DNA of 64,000 nucleotides from Oscillospiraceae bacterium (GCA_017848115.1 JAGAKZ010000031.1:1-64000); one strand, 5' to 3'; counted from the first letter of the stretch, positions 17,635 to 26,180 are shown. Made by a program: numbers and translations. Notes: generated by a model from the letters alone, not told the origin.

Positions 17635-19008
17635 TTATTCAAAATCATTTTCAGCAAGTCTGGCTACCTTCATCATAATGGCACACTCAAGTCTTTTCTT
17701 CTGGAGCTGACATGAAAGTTTATGTGCATTATGGATATCGCCTGCATACTGATAATTATTTGCATTACAGCCACCGCTGCAATAAAACTTGGCCCAGCAT
17801 TTTTTACATTCAGGTTTGGTATATACGTTTGCATGAGCAAATTCATCTTTTATTGACAAATCAAATGTACCTTCATCAAGATTTCCCATTTTAAACTTTG
17901 CTTCGCCTACAAACTGATGACATGGATAAATATCGCCGTCAGGAGTAACTGCAACGTACTCATTTCCACAACCACAGCCACGCAGACGTTTGATTGCACA
18001 AGGACCCTGATCGAGATCAAGCATGAAATGGAAGAAGTTAAACTTCTTGCCTTTTTTCTCTGCGTCAAGTATGCGTAAAGCAAGATTTTCATATTCTTTA
18101 AACACCTGTGGAAGATCGCCTTCTGTTATAGCATATGATTCACTTGGTTTACATACAACAGGTTCAACCGAAATCTGATCAAACCCTGCTTCATAAAGAC
18201 TGAATACATCATCAGCAAAATCCAGATTGTACTTTGTAAATGTTCCTCTTGCATAGTAGTCCTTATCGCCTCTTGCATCAACAAGCTTCTTGAACTTCGG
18301 AGCAATTATATCATAAGAACCGCTGCCGTCTACTCTCTTACGAACTTTATCATTTACACATTTTCTTCCGTCAAGAGAAAGTACCACATTTGACATTTCC
18401 TTATTAATAAACTCAGTATTGCTGTCGTTTAAAAGAATACCGTTTGTTGTTATTGTAAATCTGAAATTTTTTCCGCATTCTTTTTCACGCATACGTGCAT
18501 ACTTTACTACTTCTTTTACAACCTCAAAGTTCATGAGAGGTTCTCCGCCGAAAAAGTCAAGTTCAAGATTTTCTCTGTCAGCAGACTGTTCAATAAGAAA
18601 ATCAATAGCTTTCTTTCCTGTTTCAAGTGGCATAAGTTTTCTGCCTTCGCCAAAATCACCTGTTGACGCAAAACAATACTCACATCTGAGATTGCAGTCA
18701 TGTGCAATGTGAAGGCACATAGCCTTTACAGGAGACGCAACAGAATACTTTGCAAACTTTTCATAGTCATCTTCACTGAAAAGTATCTTATCATTGTAAA
18801 GCTCAACTATTTCCTCATAACAGCTTTCTATATCATCTTTTTCATAAAACTTTAAAAGCTTTTCGATCACATTTTCCGGACATTTATCTGCAAAAGGAGG
18901 CTCAACATTATCAAGAAGATCATAAGTAAGATCGTCTACAACGTGAACACCGCCACTGTTTACATCAAGTACGATATTGTATCCGGCAAGTTTATATTTA
19001 TGTATCAT
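17635..19008 (-). CDS. scfB: Radical SAM/SPASM SCIFF-peptide maturase
   Basis: Radical SAM enzyme that forms thioether crosslinks in the SCIFF precursor encoded just upstream. Seen: an N-terminal precursor-binding region (HKYKLAGYNIVLDVNSGG), the cluster motif CNLRCEYC, GGEPLMNFEV for SAM, and a cysteine-rich SPASM region (CAIKRLRGCGCGNEY, PCHQF, CKKCWAKFYCSGGC). About 457 residues. I prefer ATG at 19008, since AAGGA lies upstream of it; the ATG at 19029 has no ribosome site. A terminator hairpin separates it from scfA, so expression depends on read-through. Confidence 0.92.
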   Translation of the reverse strand: MIHKYKLAGYNIVLDVNSGGVHVVDDLTYDLLDNVEPPFADKCPENVIEKLLKFYEKDDIESCYEEIVELYNDKILFSEDDYEKFAKYSVASPVKAMCLHIAHDCNLRCEYCFASTGDFGEGRKLMPLETGKKAIDFLIEQSADRENLELDFFGGEPLMNFEVVKEVVKYARMREKECGKNFRFTITTNGILLNDSNTEFINKEMSNVVLSLDGRKCVNDKVRKRVDGSGSYDIIAPKFKKLVDARGDKDYYARGTFTKYNLDFADDVFSLYEAGFDQISVEPVVCKPSESYAITEGDLPQVFKEYENLALRILDAEKKGKKFNFFHFMLDLDQGPCAIKRLRGCGCGNEYVAVTPDGDIYPCHQFVGEAKFKMGNLDEGTFDLSIKDEFAHANVYTKPECKKCWAKFYCSGGCNANNYQYAGDIHNAHKLSCQLQKKRLECAIMMKVARLAENDFE

Positions 19009-19048
19009 TAAATATTTCAATCCTTCCATGTAAAAAAAGCATATGCAT

Positions 19049-19080
19049 AAAAAAGGGACAACAAAAAATTGTCCCTTTTT
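19049..19080 (-). terminator. Terminator hairpin between scfA and scfB
   Basis: AAAAAGGGACAA pairs perfectly with TTGTCCCTTTTT around a short A/T loop, followed on the minus strand by T-rich DNA. It lies after the scfA stop and just before scfB, so it should let much more precursor mRNA than maturase mRNA accumulate. Confidence 0.85.
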
Positions 19081-19102
19081 AACGATTCAGAAAAACCAGA
19101 AA

Positions 19103-19246
19103 TTACTTTGTGCTTTCACACTTCTGATTAGCTACTGTACAAGATGTCTTACAAGCTGACTGACATGATGCCTGGCACTTGCCACATCCGCCCTTCTTAG
19201 CTGTTTCTTTAAGATTTGCCTTGTTTATAGTTCTGATATGTTTCAT
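19103..19246 (-). CDS. scfA: SCIFF ranthipeptide precursor (six cysteines in forty-five)
   Basis: A 47-residue peptide, MKHIRTINKANLKETAKKGG followed by cysteines at residues 21, 24, 28, 32, 36 and 43, ending CESTK. The leader and the six-cysteine core are the hallmark of SCIFF precursors, which a dedicated radical SAM protein crosslinks through thioether bonds. A good ribosome site (GGAGG) and a consensus promoter at 19286-19314 precede it. It is too short for many gene finders. The biological role of the mature peptide is not firmly known. Confidence 0.95.
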   Translation of the reverse strand: MKHIRTINKANLKETAKKGGCGKCQASCQSACKTSCTVANQKCESTK

Positions 19247-19285
19247 AATCTTCCATCCTCCAGAATATTTTTTAACTTATAATTG

Positions 19286-19314
19286 ATTATATCATATGAA
19301 TCTGCATTTTTCAA
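19286..19314 (-). promoter_or_regulatory. scfA promoter
   Basis: Minus strand TTGAAA, 17-base spacer, TATAAT; the start site would lie about 30 bases upstream of the scfA ribosome site. Confidence 0.75.
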
Positions 19315-19413
19315 GCCTTTTTAACGGATAATAACGCAAATATCGAGTATAACGTCATTTATAACAGTTAAATAATTTAATTTAAGAATTAATAGTGCAT
19401 TTTAACAATTTTA

Positions 19414-19506
19414 TCACATACTTATTATTCCTTTTAAGGAAGATAATAGTCCTCTGTGTATTCTCTTGTTTACACCGATAACTCCGCCGATTACACCATA
19501 TATCAT
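19414..19506 (-). pseudogene. Remnant of the C-terminal end of a TIGR04086-type membrane protein gene
   Basis: In this frame the DNA encodes GVIGGVIGVNKRIHRG then LLSSLKGIISM and stop, which matches the last 27 residues of the intact protein at 25751-26173 at 23 positions. The final 41 bases (19413-19453 against 25750-25790) are identical and similarity stops just after the stop codon. The remnant has an ATG at 19506 overlapping the stop of the solute-binding gene, but no promoter or ribosome site of its own. It is best read as the scar left when the 19.5-25.7 kb module came to lie between the TIGR04086 gene and scfA. Confidence 0.85.
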
Positions 19507-21026
19507 TCTTTTTCATTTAAATAAAGCTTTATTCTATTGTTTAAAATATCAATAAGATCATCTTCAACCAAGTAACTATCTGAAAAATAACGTTCCAATT
19601 CCTCTTTTATGATTTTGGTAATATTTGAATCCATATACATATTAAAATCAGAATTCATATACAAATCTTCAAAGTTCTCTTTTGATTTATTATTTTCATA
19701 CAGTAAATCATATACAGGAAAACACTCAGACTGAGACTGACACTTCTCAGATAAAGCAACTTTTATAAATTCCCATGCCTCATTTTTGTTTTTAGAATTT
19801 TTAGATATCATCATTGAATATTCAGGCTTTATTGAAGAAATATATTCTCCGGATTTTAGACCTGATAAAATCATACTTTCCGGATCAACGCTACAAAAAT
19901 TTTCTATACTATACAAAATATTTTTTTCTACAGTACATATATCTTTTTCAGCTGTTTTTTCTTTAAAATTTTCTTTAAGATATTTCAGACATTTAATTAA
20001 ATTATCATTATTAAAATTAACTTCAGATGTATTAAAATCAATATACATATCAATATTTCTTATTATCATTTCAGATGCAAATTCTGAACAAGTAGTATTG
20101 CAGATAAATTCTTTTGTATTTTTATTTTCTACATACTCATCAAATCCATCATCAATATCTATACCGGCAATCACTTCTAATGCAAATTCAGAAAAAACAG
20201 AATACATTGCTCCATTAACTATTTGTCTTTCAAATATATTATCAAGATAATTTTCCTTGTTAAATGTCTTATCATTTTCCATATACAACAAAATATCTTC
20301 TGCTATATCTGAAATATCATATTTATAAATATCAAATTCATTATTACTTACTACTATATCGCATTTACCATCTCTCATAAGAGCATTTACATCTGTATTC
20401 TCATCAACTTGCAAAAGCGTTACCATTTCATCATCATGAGATTGGTTATATATTCTGACAGCGTTATTTAAAGATTCATAGTTAATATTTATTCCACATA
20501 TTATAATATTTTCTTTTATCTCTGATTTTGATGGTTTAAAAATTGCAATATCACCCTCCAGGCTTGAAATATCGCTTAAAACACATATAAACTCATCTGA
20601 CGATACTGAATATACTTCATCTGTAGGCTCTTGCGGAAAAATAGTGGTGTATTCATGCTTTTTCATATCGATTGTTATTAAACTCATATCTTCTTTATAA
20701 ACAGAAAAATCACTTTTAATAATATCATTATTTTGACTAAGAACATATTTCTTCTTAGAACTTACATCATAAATACATTTTTCAGTATTACTTTCTCCAA
20801 ATAAAAATACATCTCCAATATCATCTGAATAAATATCAGTATACGAAATATCATTATTTTCATCTTCTTCTATAAACACTTGCTCTGATACTGTCTTATC
20901 AGATATATTGATATCCTGAATGAAATATCTGCCATCTCCCGAAAATGAAAGAACTATTAATTTTTCATTGTATATAACAATATCTTTTATATACACACCA
21001 GACGTATCAAAAAAATCATAAATCAT
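19503..21026 (-). CDS. Extracellular solute-binding domain, probably the C-terminal part of a frameshift product with the upstream lipoprotein
   Basis: 507 residues from the first ATG. Residues about 1-170 continue a beta-propeller-like pattern; from about 172 (NIIICGININYESLNNAVRI) onward it resembles family 1 solute-binding proteins, with CDIVVSNNEFD and a late AWEFIKVALSEKCQSQ hinge. It has no signal peptide and no ribosome site. The frame stays open upstream from 21026 to the A7 run at 21137-21143 without any ATG, GTG or TTG, and there meets the lipoprotein frame in -1 register. I therefore infer that it is made only as an extension of the lipoprotein (about 932 residues together), or that the gene is a fresh pseudogene. 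Confidence 0.7.
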   Translation of the reverse strand: MIYDFFDTSGVYIKDIVIYNEKLIVLSFSGDGRYFIQDINISDKTVSEQVFIEEDENNDISYTDIYSDDIGDVFLFGESNTEKCIYDVSSKKKYVLSQNNDIIKSDFSVYKEDMSLITIDMKKHEYTTIFPQEPTDEVYSVSSDEFICVLSDISSLEGDIAIFKPSKSEIKENIIICGININYESLNNAVRIYNQSHDDEMVTLLQVDENTDVNALMRDGKCDIVVSNNEFDIYKYDISDIAEDILLYMENDKTFNKENYLDNIFERQIVNGAMYSVFSEFALEVIAGIDIDDGFDEYVENKNTKEFICNTTCSEFASEMIIRNIDMYIDFNTSEVNFNNDNLIKCLKYLKENFKEKTAEKDICTVEKNILYSIENFCSVDPESMILSGLKSGEYISSIKPEYSMMISKNSKNKNEAWEFIKVALSEKCQSQSECFPVYDLLYENNKSKENFEDLYMNSDFNMYMDSNITKIIKEELERYFSDSYLVEDDLIDILNNRIKLYLNEKE

Positions 21027-21133
21027 ATATTCAGAAGTTGTTTTATCAAACTCACAAATCTTATAGTTCTGAGAACTTGTAACAAATCCTTCCGAAACGC
21101 CTACTAAACCATAAAAACTATCTGATGCACTTA

Positions 21134-21143
21134 TTATTTTTTT
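21134..21143 (-). other. Candidate -1 frameshift site A_AAA_AAA followed by TAA
   Basis: Seven A bases (21137-21143) are read GTA AAA AAA TAA in the lipoprotein frame. A one-base backward slip gives AAA then ATA ATA AGT GCA and enters a frame open through 19503. RNA polymerase slippage adding one A would have the same effect. A plain frameshift mutation is the alternative. Confidence 0.55.
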
Positions 21144-22300
21144 ACATCAAATATCTCATTATTTTCATAAACAAACTCCTCTGTTAAAAATAATGATTTA
21201 TCATATCTGTTTATTACTACTTTATCATTAGCATAGCGCTTTTTTTCTATGACCAGATTTTCAAAATCCCCACCCAATACATCGTAGTCAAAATTTTCAT
21301 CAAAAGAATAAATGTTATTTGAACAATTGTTTTGCATATCATACATTTTTATATCACTCGAAGTACAACACAATATACTTTTATTCTGATTTGCAGGATA
21401 TAAAGATATACTTCCATTCTCTTTAAATTCGTATCTTGAAATAATTTGTCCTGTATTTGCATCAAATGTATTTATATATACATCATTCATTCCATCATCA
21501 TTTTTTTCAACACTGCCAACTATTATCACATCTTCAGAAGAATTTTCTAACATAAGAGGTATATATCCGGGCATATCAGAAAATTCTTGCAGTGTATATA
21601 TAAGCTTGTTTTCATGCGAATATCTGGATATTTTTATATTTTCATAAATATTTTCTTCATCAGAAATTGTTTGAATAGTATAATTTCCTTTTCTGTCGCA
21701 AAATGCATTTAATACCTTCTCGCCATCTTCTCCGGTCAAAATTATTTCAGAAATTTTTGAAAATTGATAATCATATATCATTAACAGATCTTCTTTTCCA
21801 TTATTCACAAAGACACCAATACTATCTTCCATTCCTGAAACCGATATAACCGATATAGTCTTATCCAATCTCAATTTATTCTGTTGATGCCCATTAGTAT
21901 CTGTAACACAAATATATGTGTTATCATCTTCACCACAATAAACTAAAATACATTTATCATCTACAACAATCATGTCGATAATATAACCAACAAAAAAATC
22001 CGGCTTATAAGATAACACTTCTCCGCTATTTACATTCAATATTTCATATTCGATCTTGTCATATACAGGATTAGATATTCCGGCAACATAATAACTTTCA
22101 TCATCCGCTGCAATAGTGTGAATCAAATCAACATTATCCACGTTAATTGAATTATCATAAACTAATCTTATTTTCTCTGAAACATCTGTATAGTTTTTTG
22201 ATCCTGTATCCCCATAATCATCAATCTTATCAGCATTACATGACACCAAAGACAAAATGATCACAATAATAAAAGTTATTTTCTCCATTTTATTTATCAT
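21134..22300 (-). CDS. Beta-propeller-like lipoprotein (N-terminal part of a probable propeller/solute-binding fusion)
   Basis: 388 residues. A hydrophobic stretch ends in lipobox LVSC followed by NADKIDD, so it is exported and lipidated. The rest is a series of short strands with Asp-rich turns (GNYTIQTISDEENIYENI, SSEDVIIVGSVEK, SKSILCC-like blocks) typical of propeller repeats. The ATG follows the ATPase stop with no gap. The frame ends at A-AAA-AAA-TAA (21134-21143), a textbook -1 slippery heptamer directly before the stop; the -1 frame continues into the solute-binding domain. No named family is certain. Confidence 0.7.
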   Translation of the reverse strand: MINKMEKITFIIVIILSLVSCNADKIDDYGDTGSKNYTDVSEKIRLVYDNSINVDNVDLIHTIAADDESYYVAGISNPVYDKIEYEILNVNSGEVLSYKPDFFVGYIIDMIVVDDKCILVYCGEDDNTYICVTDTNGHQQNKLRLDKTISVISVSGMEDSIGVFVNNGKEDLLMIYDYQFSKISEIILTGEDGEKVLNAFCDRKGNYTIQTISDEENIYENIKISRYSHENKLIYTLQEFSDMPGYIPLMLENSSEDVIIVGSVEKNDDGMNDVYINTFDANTGQIISRYEFKENGSISLYPANQNKSILCCTSSDIKMYDMQNNCSNNIYSFDENFDYDVLGGDFENLVIEKKRYANDKVVINRYDKSLFLTEEFVYENNEIFDVKK

Positions 22301-22924
22301 TTATAAGCTTACTCTCCTCTCCAGATTAATAATCCTGCTACCTATTTTTTTTATGTCATCATCATGAGTAACCAATATGACTGTTTTGCCCTCATCATTT
22401 AAAGATTTCAATATATCAACTACCATAGATGCATTTTTTTTATCAAGTGAACCTGTTGGCTCGTCTGCAAGAATTATATCACACTTTTTCAATATAAGTC
22501 TTGCTAAAGCTACTCTTTGTTGTTCTCCGCCTGAAAGTTTATAAACTTTCTTATTCCCATAATTTTTTAAACCAACTCTGCAAAGTACATCATCAATTAA
22601 CTGCCTGTCTTTTATTCCTTTTACAATTTTCAGATTTTCTTCAACTGTCTCCTCTTCAACCAAAGCAAAGTTCTGAAACAAAAATCCTACTTTATCTCTG
22701 AAATACTTAATCTTATTTTTTCGTCTGCCTATGTCAATACCATCAACTAATATACACCCTTTGTCTGCATTTTCAATAGCTCCGATCATATTAAGAAGCG
22801 TTGTTTTTCCACAACCGCTTTCTCCGTTAAAAACAATAAATTCACCATCTTTGATTGTTTCGCTAAAATTCTCAAAAATCATTTGACCATCAAAAGATTT
22901 ATAAATTCCTTTTAACTCTATCAT
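22301..22924 (-). CDS. ABC transporter ATP-binding protein, bacteriocin/lipoprotein-export type
   Basis: A 207-residue, complete nucleotide-binding domain: Walker A GESGCGKTTLLN, Q-loop FLFQNFALVEEETVEENL, signature LSGGEQQRVALAR, Walker B IILADEPTGSLD and H-loop VTHD. The short length and Q-loop wording resemble ATPases of the lactococcin-972/LolD-MacB-like export group rather than importers. It overlaps the permease gene by four bases (ATGA), so the two proteins are made together. Substrate unknown. Confidence 0.9.
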   Translation of the reverse strand: MIELKGIYKSFDGQMIFENFSETIKDGEFIVFNGESGCGKTTLLNMIGAIENADKGCILVDGIDIGRRKNKIKYFRDKVGFLFQNFALVEEETVEENLKIVKGIKDRQLIDDVLCRVGLKNYGNKKVYKLSGGEQQRVALARLILKKCDIILADEPTGSLDKKNASMVVDILKSLNDEGKTVILVTHDDDIKKIGSRIINLERRVSL

Positions 22925-24846
22925 AACGCTCCACCTTTTAATATTTTCTGTATATTTGTATTTTCGATTTTAGTTATATTCACCATTATCACAATAATAT
23001 CTGTCACAAGTAAAACACATGTTTCTATAAAAAAAAAACTATAATTAATGTCTGGAAACAAATTTGTAACAATTTTACAACTCACAATAACTGACAAAAT
23101 TTTAGTGAATACAGAAAATAAAAAAATACCTAAATGTTTTTTTATAAGAGAATAACCATGTATTTTTAGCAGACTATATTTTAATGCATTTACACTATAT
23201 TCTATCTTCACAATCGAAAATATTGTCAGGATATTGACTATTACAGTTAAAAAAGCTATCGCTGATATTCCTGCTAAAATCATTATTTCAGTACGTTTCC
23301 TTTCGTTAAAAGAATTAAGAATATTATCTTTATAACATCTGGAACTGTCATATGAAAATTCCTGAACTATTTTTTCAAACTTATCATCATCAAGTTGATA
23401 TAAAATATTATCTTTTGCCATTGAACTCGTTCCGCAATATAGCGATGTTGTCAAACTGGAAGGATTTATAGTGTTATATACAACAATCGGATTCTTTTTA
23501 AAACCACATTTTAAAGTTTCAGTTACATCAAAGTATGCAACTTCTATATCAGTTTTATATGTAATTATATCATAAGTAAAATTAAAATCATTACCTTCTA
23601 ACTCATAAATACGTTTTAAAACACTGTCTATAATATTTGTTTTCTCGACATCATCCGGAATACAGATATAAATATCTTCTTTTTTGTCTTTTCTTCTCAG
23701 CGGTTCTATATGCTCTGCAATATATCTATAAGAATTACTATTGGCATATATTATATCATCAGAAACCTTATTTAACATAACGGCTTTAGAATCTAAAAAA
23801 TTTTCACGATATATTTTTTCATAAGTCGTAATTCTTGTCTTATATGAAAAATCATTGATTTCCGGAAAACATTCAATTTTTATTGAATAATATCCGGGAA
23901 ACTTACTTATTAATTTTTCAGCTTTAATTAAATCACTGAAGTTATCTCCCATTACCATACAAAAAGATAACGTAATAGTGCAAAAAAGTGATATTCCAAA
24001 CCACATTATATAATTAAAATTCAGAATTTTCCTATTACTTTGCGCTGAGTTTATTGCTATTTTAAAATCGGGATTAAGATATTTTAAATATATAATTGAA
24101 TTCAATACACAAATAATAACCATCGAAATAATTATATACTTTATAGCAATAGTGATTGTTGATATCAAACTTACCACAAATGTGGCAATTAAAAACTCCA
24201 CCAAAACAATTAAAATATCTTTCAATATATATTTCAAAGTTATGTTTATTGATGAATATCCAAGTGATATACTTATTACAACTTTTTTCAAATCTAACTT
24301 CATACAGTAGTATGTAAATGATAAAATTATACCTGAAATCAAACACCATATTCCAAATATTATCATATCATTATTTGTTTTTTCAGTATAACGAAAAACA
24401 TCAAATTCATCATATATATAATCTTTTACATATCCTATTTGCTCTGATGAACATATCGGATAAAAAGTTATATACCCGGATGTTAATTTTGTATCATCAA
24501 GTGAGTAATATTTTATCTCACTTTCATAAAATAAAAGACTTTTAACTTTTTTATTTGGTATCTCAACTATTTTTTCTACTTTTTCCTGAATATCATCTGA
24601 ACAAATGAATTTTATTTCTCTGTTAGTATTATCTTTTATTTGAGCATCACAAACGCATATTCCCAGATTATATTTTTCAGATAATTTTTTTATTTTTAAC
24701 GAGAAATCATTATTATTTTTTACGATAAACTCAGGATAATATTCTATCAAAGTATTTTTCAAAAATCCTGATATACATATTTCGTTTGTAATGACTATCC
24801 CAAATAAAATCAAAAAAAATGATATAAGACATTTTATTTTTCTCAT
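22921..24846 (-). CDS. Large ABC permease of the bacteriocin-associated integral membrane (DUF1430-like) type
   Basis: 641 residues. One N-terminal helix (about 5-25), an extracytoplasmic domain (about 30-155), a helix near 160-180, two to four helices between 190 and 300, a second extracytoplasmic domain (about 305-520), and three C-terminal helices. This doubled layout, paired with a 207-residue ATPase, fits the bacteriocin-associated integral membrane proteins found with lactococcin-972-like systems. FtsX/MacB-type activity, extruding or releasing a surface substrate, is inferred. No bacteriocin gene is seen nearby. The family call is from layout and neighbours, not strong motifs. Confidence 0.65.
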   Translation of the reverse strand: MRKIKCLISFFLILFGIVITNEICISGFLKNTLIEYYPEFIVKNNNDFSLKIKKLSEKYNLGICVCDAQIKDNTNREIKFICSDDIQEKVEKIVEIPNKKVKSLLFYESEIKYYSLDDTKLTSGYITFYPICSSEQIGYVKDYIYDEFDVFRYTEKTNNDMIIFGIWCLISGIILSFTYYCMKLDLKKVVISISLGYSSINITLKYILKDILIVLVEFLIATFVVSLISTITIAIKYIIISMVIICVLNSIIYLKYLNPDFKIAINSAQSNRKILNFNYIMWFGISLFCTITLSFCMVMGDNFSDLIKAEKLISKFPGYYSIKIECFPEINDFSYKTRITTYEKIYRENFLDSKAVMLNKVSDDIIYANSNSYRYIAEHIEPLRRKDKKEDIYICIPDDVEKTNIIDSVLKRIYELEGNDFNFTYDIITYKTDIEVAYFDVTETLKCGFKKNPIVVYNTINPSSLTTSLYCGTSSMAKDNILYQLDDDKFEKIVQEFSYDSSRCYKDNILNSFNERKRTEIMILAGISAIAFLTVIVNILTIFSIVKIEYSVNALKYSLLKIHGYSLIKKHLGIFLFSVFTKILSVIVSCKIVTNLFPDINYSFFFIETCVLLVTDIIVIMVNITKIENTNIQKILKGGAL

Positions 24847-24883
24847 ATACTTCTCCTGTATCTTTAAAATATTTTAATATACA

Positions 24884-24918
24884 CAAAAAGCAACAGTTAA
24901 AAACTGATGCTTTTTTTA
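24884..24918 (-). terminator. Attenuator-like hairpin inside the module operon
   Basis: On the minus strand AAAAAGCATCAG, a short loop, CTGTTGCTTTTT. It lies between the small membrane protein gene and the permease gene, so only part of the transcripts may reach the transporter genes. Confidence 0.6.
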
Positions 24919-24937
24919 AGTTATATAGGCTATTTTT

Positions 24938-25483
24938 TTAATTGCACTGATAATCAAAAAAATCTGTAAATACCTTATAATTTTTACGTGCTTCATCTAT
25001 ACATTCATTATAAATCTGTTGTTCTTCAGGCGAATAAGTTACATCTGATAAAAGTTCAAGATTTTCATCAACTCTAATTTCTGTAAGTCGAAATCCATCT
25101 GAATCATTAGAAATCACTCTTATAAAAAGCCTATCCTTCTTCAAAATTTTAGGGTAACAAACTATATCCACCTTACGTCCGGTATCTAAAAAACCGCCTG
25201 TTTCAGACATGATCATAGAATGGCTCATTTGTAAACTACCCCAAAATTTCAGATATTTTGGAGATTTTAAAAAAAATCCATATTCTCTGGTGTTTTCCGT
25301 ATCAAATGAATAAGAATAACATTTACTACTCTCAGAATCGTCTAATACTATTTTGGGATTGTTCAAAATAGGCTTATATATACTCATATACATATAAAAC
25401 CACATAATATTTATTAAAGCAAATACTATAGCAATAACAATTATCATTATAACTATACGTTTTAAAAACGGTGTTCTTTTCAT
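24938..25483 (-). CDS. Single-pass membrane protein of unknown function, first gene of the accessory module
   Basis: About 181 residues. A basic start leads into one long hydrophobic helix (about 10-35), then a mostly polar extracytoplasmic domain with two cysteines at the start (SSKCYSY) and the last residues (DYQCN). I do not recognise a family. The first ATG (25492) is too close to AAAGGAG, so the ATG at 25483 is preferred. It directly follows the consensus module promoter and is separated from the permease by a terminator-like hairpin, which would make it the most highly expressed product. It could be an accessory, an immunity-like protein or a substrate of the transporter; none of these is shown. 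Confidence 0.6.
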   Translation of the reverse strand: MKRTPFLKRIVIMIIVIAIVFALINIMWFYMYMSIYKPILNNPKIVLDDSESSKCYSYSFDTENTREYGFFLKSPKYLKFWGSLQMSHSMIMSETGGFLDTGRKVDIVCYPKILKKDRLFIRVISNDSDGFRLTEIRVDENLELLSDVTYSPEEQQIYNECIDEARKNYKVFTDFFDYQCN

Positions 25484-25648
25484 TTTAATCATACTCCTTT
25501 ATGAAATACAATAACTAGCACCATATTTCTTATAGCAGATAAGCTAAATATTATAAGCTTATGTTCGTTTTGCATGCAACATAAAAAATAAGTACTTATA
25601 TACCATTTTATTCTTTTACAGAATATATAACTTGCAAATTACATTATA

Positions 25649-25677
25649 ATTATACATTGTATTTCACTTCATGTCAA
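25649..25677 (-). promoter_or_regulatory. Consensus promoter of the accessory module
   Basis: Minus strand TTGACA, 17-base spacer, TATAAT: a perfect sigma-A promoter about 165 bases upstream of the first module gene. The long leader holds no clear structure that I can name. Confidence 0.8.
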
Positions 25678-25750
25678 CATCTCAAGTATTTAAATAATAT
25701 CCACAATATATATATTTTTTTTTTGACAACAAATCTAGGACTTACACTCA

Positions 25751-26173
25751 TCACATACTTATTATTCCTTTTAAGGAAGATAATAGTCCTTTGTGTATTC
25801 TCTTATTTACTCCGATACAACCACCTACGCCACCTGATATGAGGCATAAAATAAATTTAAAGATCACAGACGAAAATAAATATCCTGACCGCATAACAAG
25901 ATTTAGTATCAACATACATAAAAACATCATAGCTCCACAAGCACAACCTGTTATCAATCCTTTTTTCCTTACAAAAAAACCTCCGGAAAATCCAGAAACA
26001 AAAGCACCTATAAAAAGTGATATTGAAGAAATAAATATACAAGTCCTGTCACCTATATCTATCAACTGCATTAGTACTGCAAAAAAAATAAGCAGTGCAA
26101 AAACTAAAATCAAACCACATAAAACCGATACTAAAAGTATTTTGATAAAAAGGTTTCTTTTATTTTCAGCCAT
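25751..26173 (-). CDS. TIGR04086-family (YrzE-like) membrane protein
   Basis: A 140-residue protein of four membrane helices with glycine-rich turns (SGFSGGFFVRKKG, GGVGGCIGVNKRI), matching the small four-helix TIGR04086 group of Firmicutes. In many Clostridia this gene stands beside yajC and the SCIFF genes (from memory), an order kept here except for the inserted module. Its last 84 bases are repeated at 19413-19496. Function unknown. The ribosome site GGGGTG is part of a hairpin (26181-26221). Confidence 0.75.
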   Translation of the reverse strand: MAENKRNLFIKILLVSVLCGLILVFALLIFFAVLMQLIDIGDRTCIFISSISLFIGAFVSGFSGGFFVRKKGLITGCACGAMMFLCMLILNLVMRSGYLFSSVIFKFILCLISGGVGGCIGVNKRIHKGLLSSLKGIISM

Positions 26174-26180
26174 AAAAACA

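Noticed and set aside
19413-25790. Duplicated TIGR04086 3' ends as attL/attR of a classical integrative element
   Set aside because: No integrase, excisionase or replication gene lies between them, and similarity tapers beyond the 41-base core as in homologous genes. I report a scar, not an active element.
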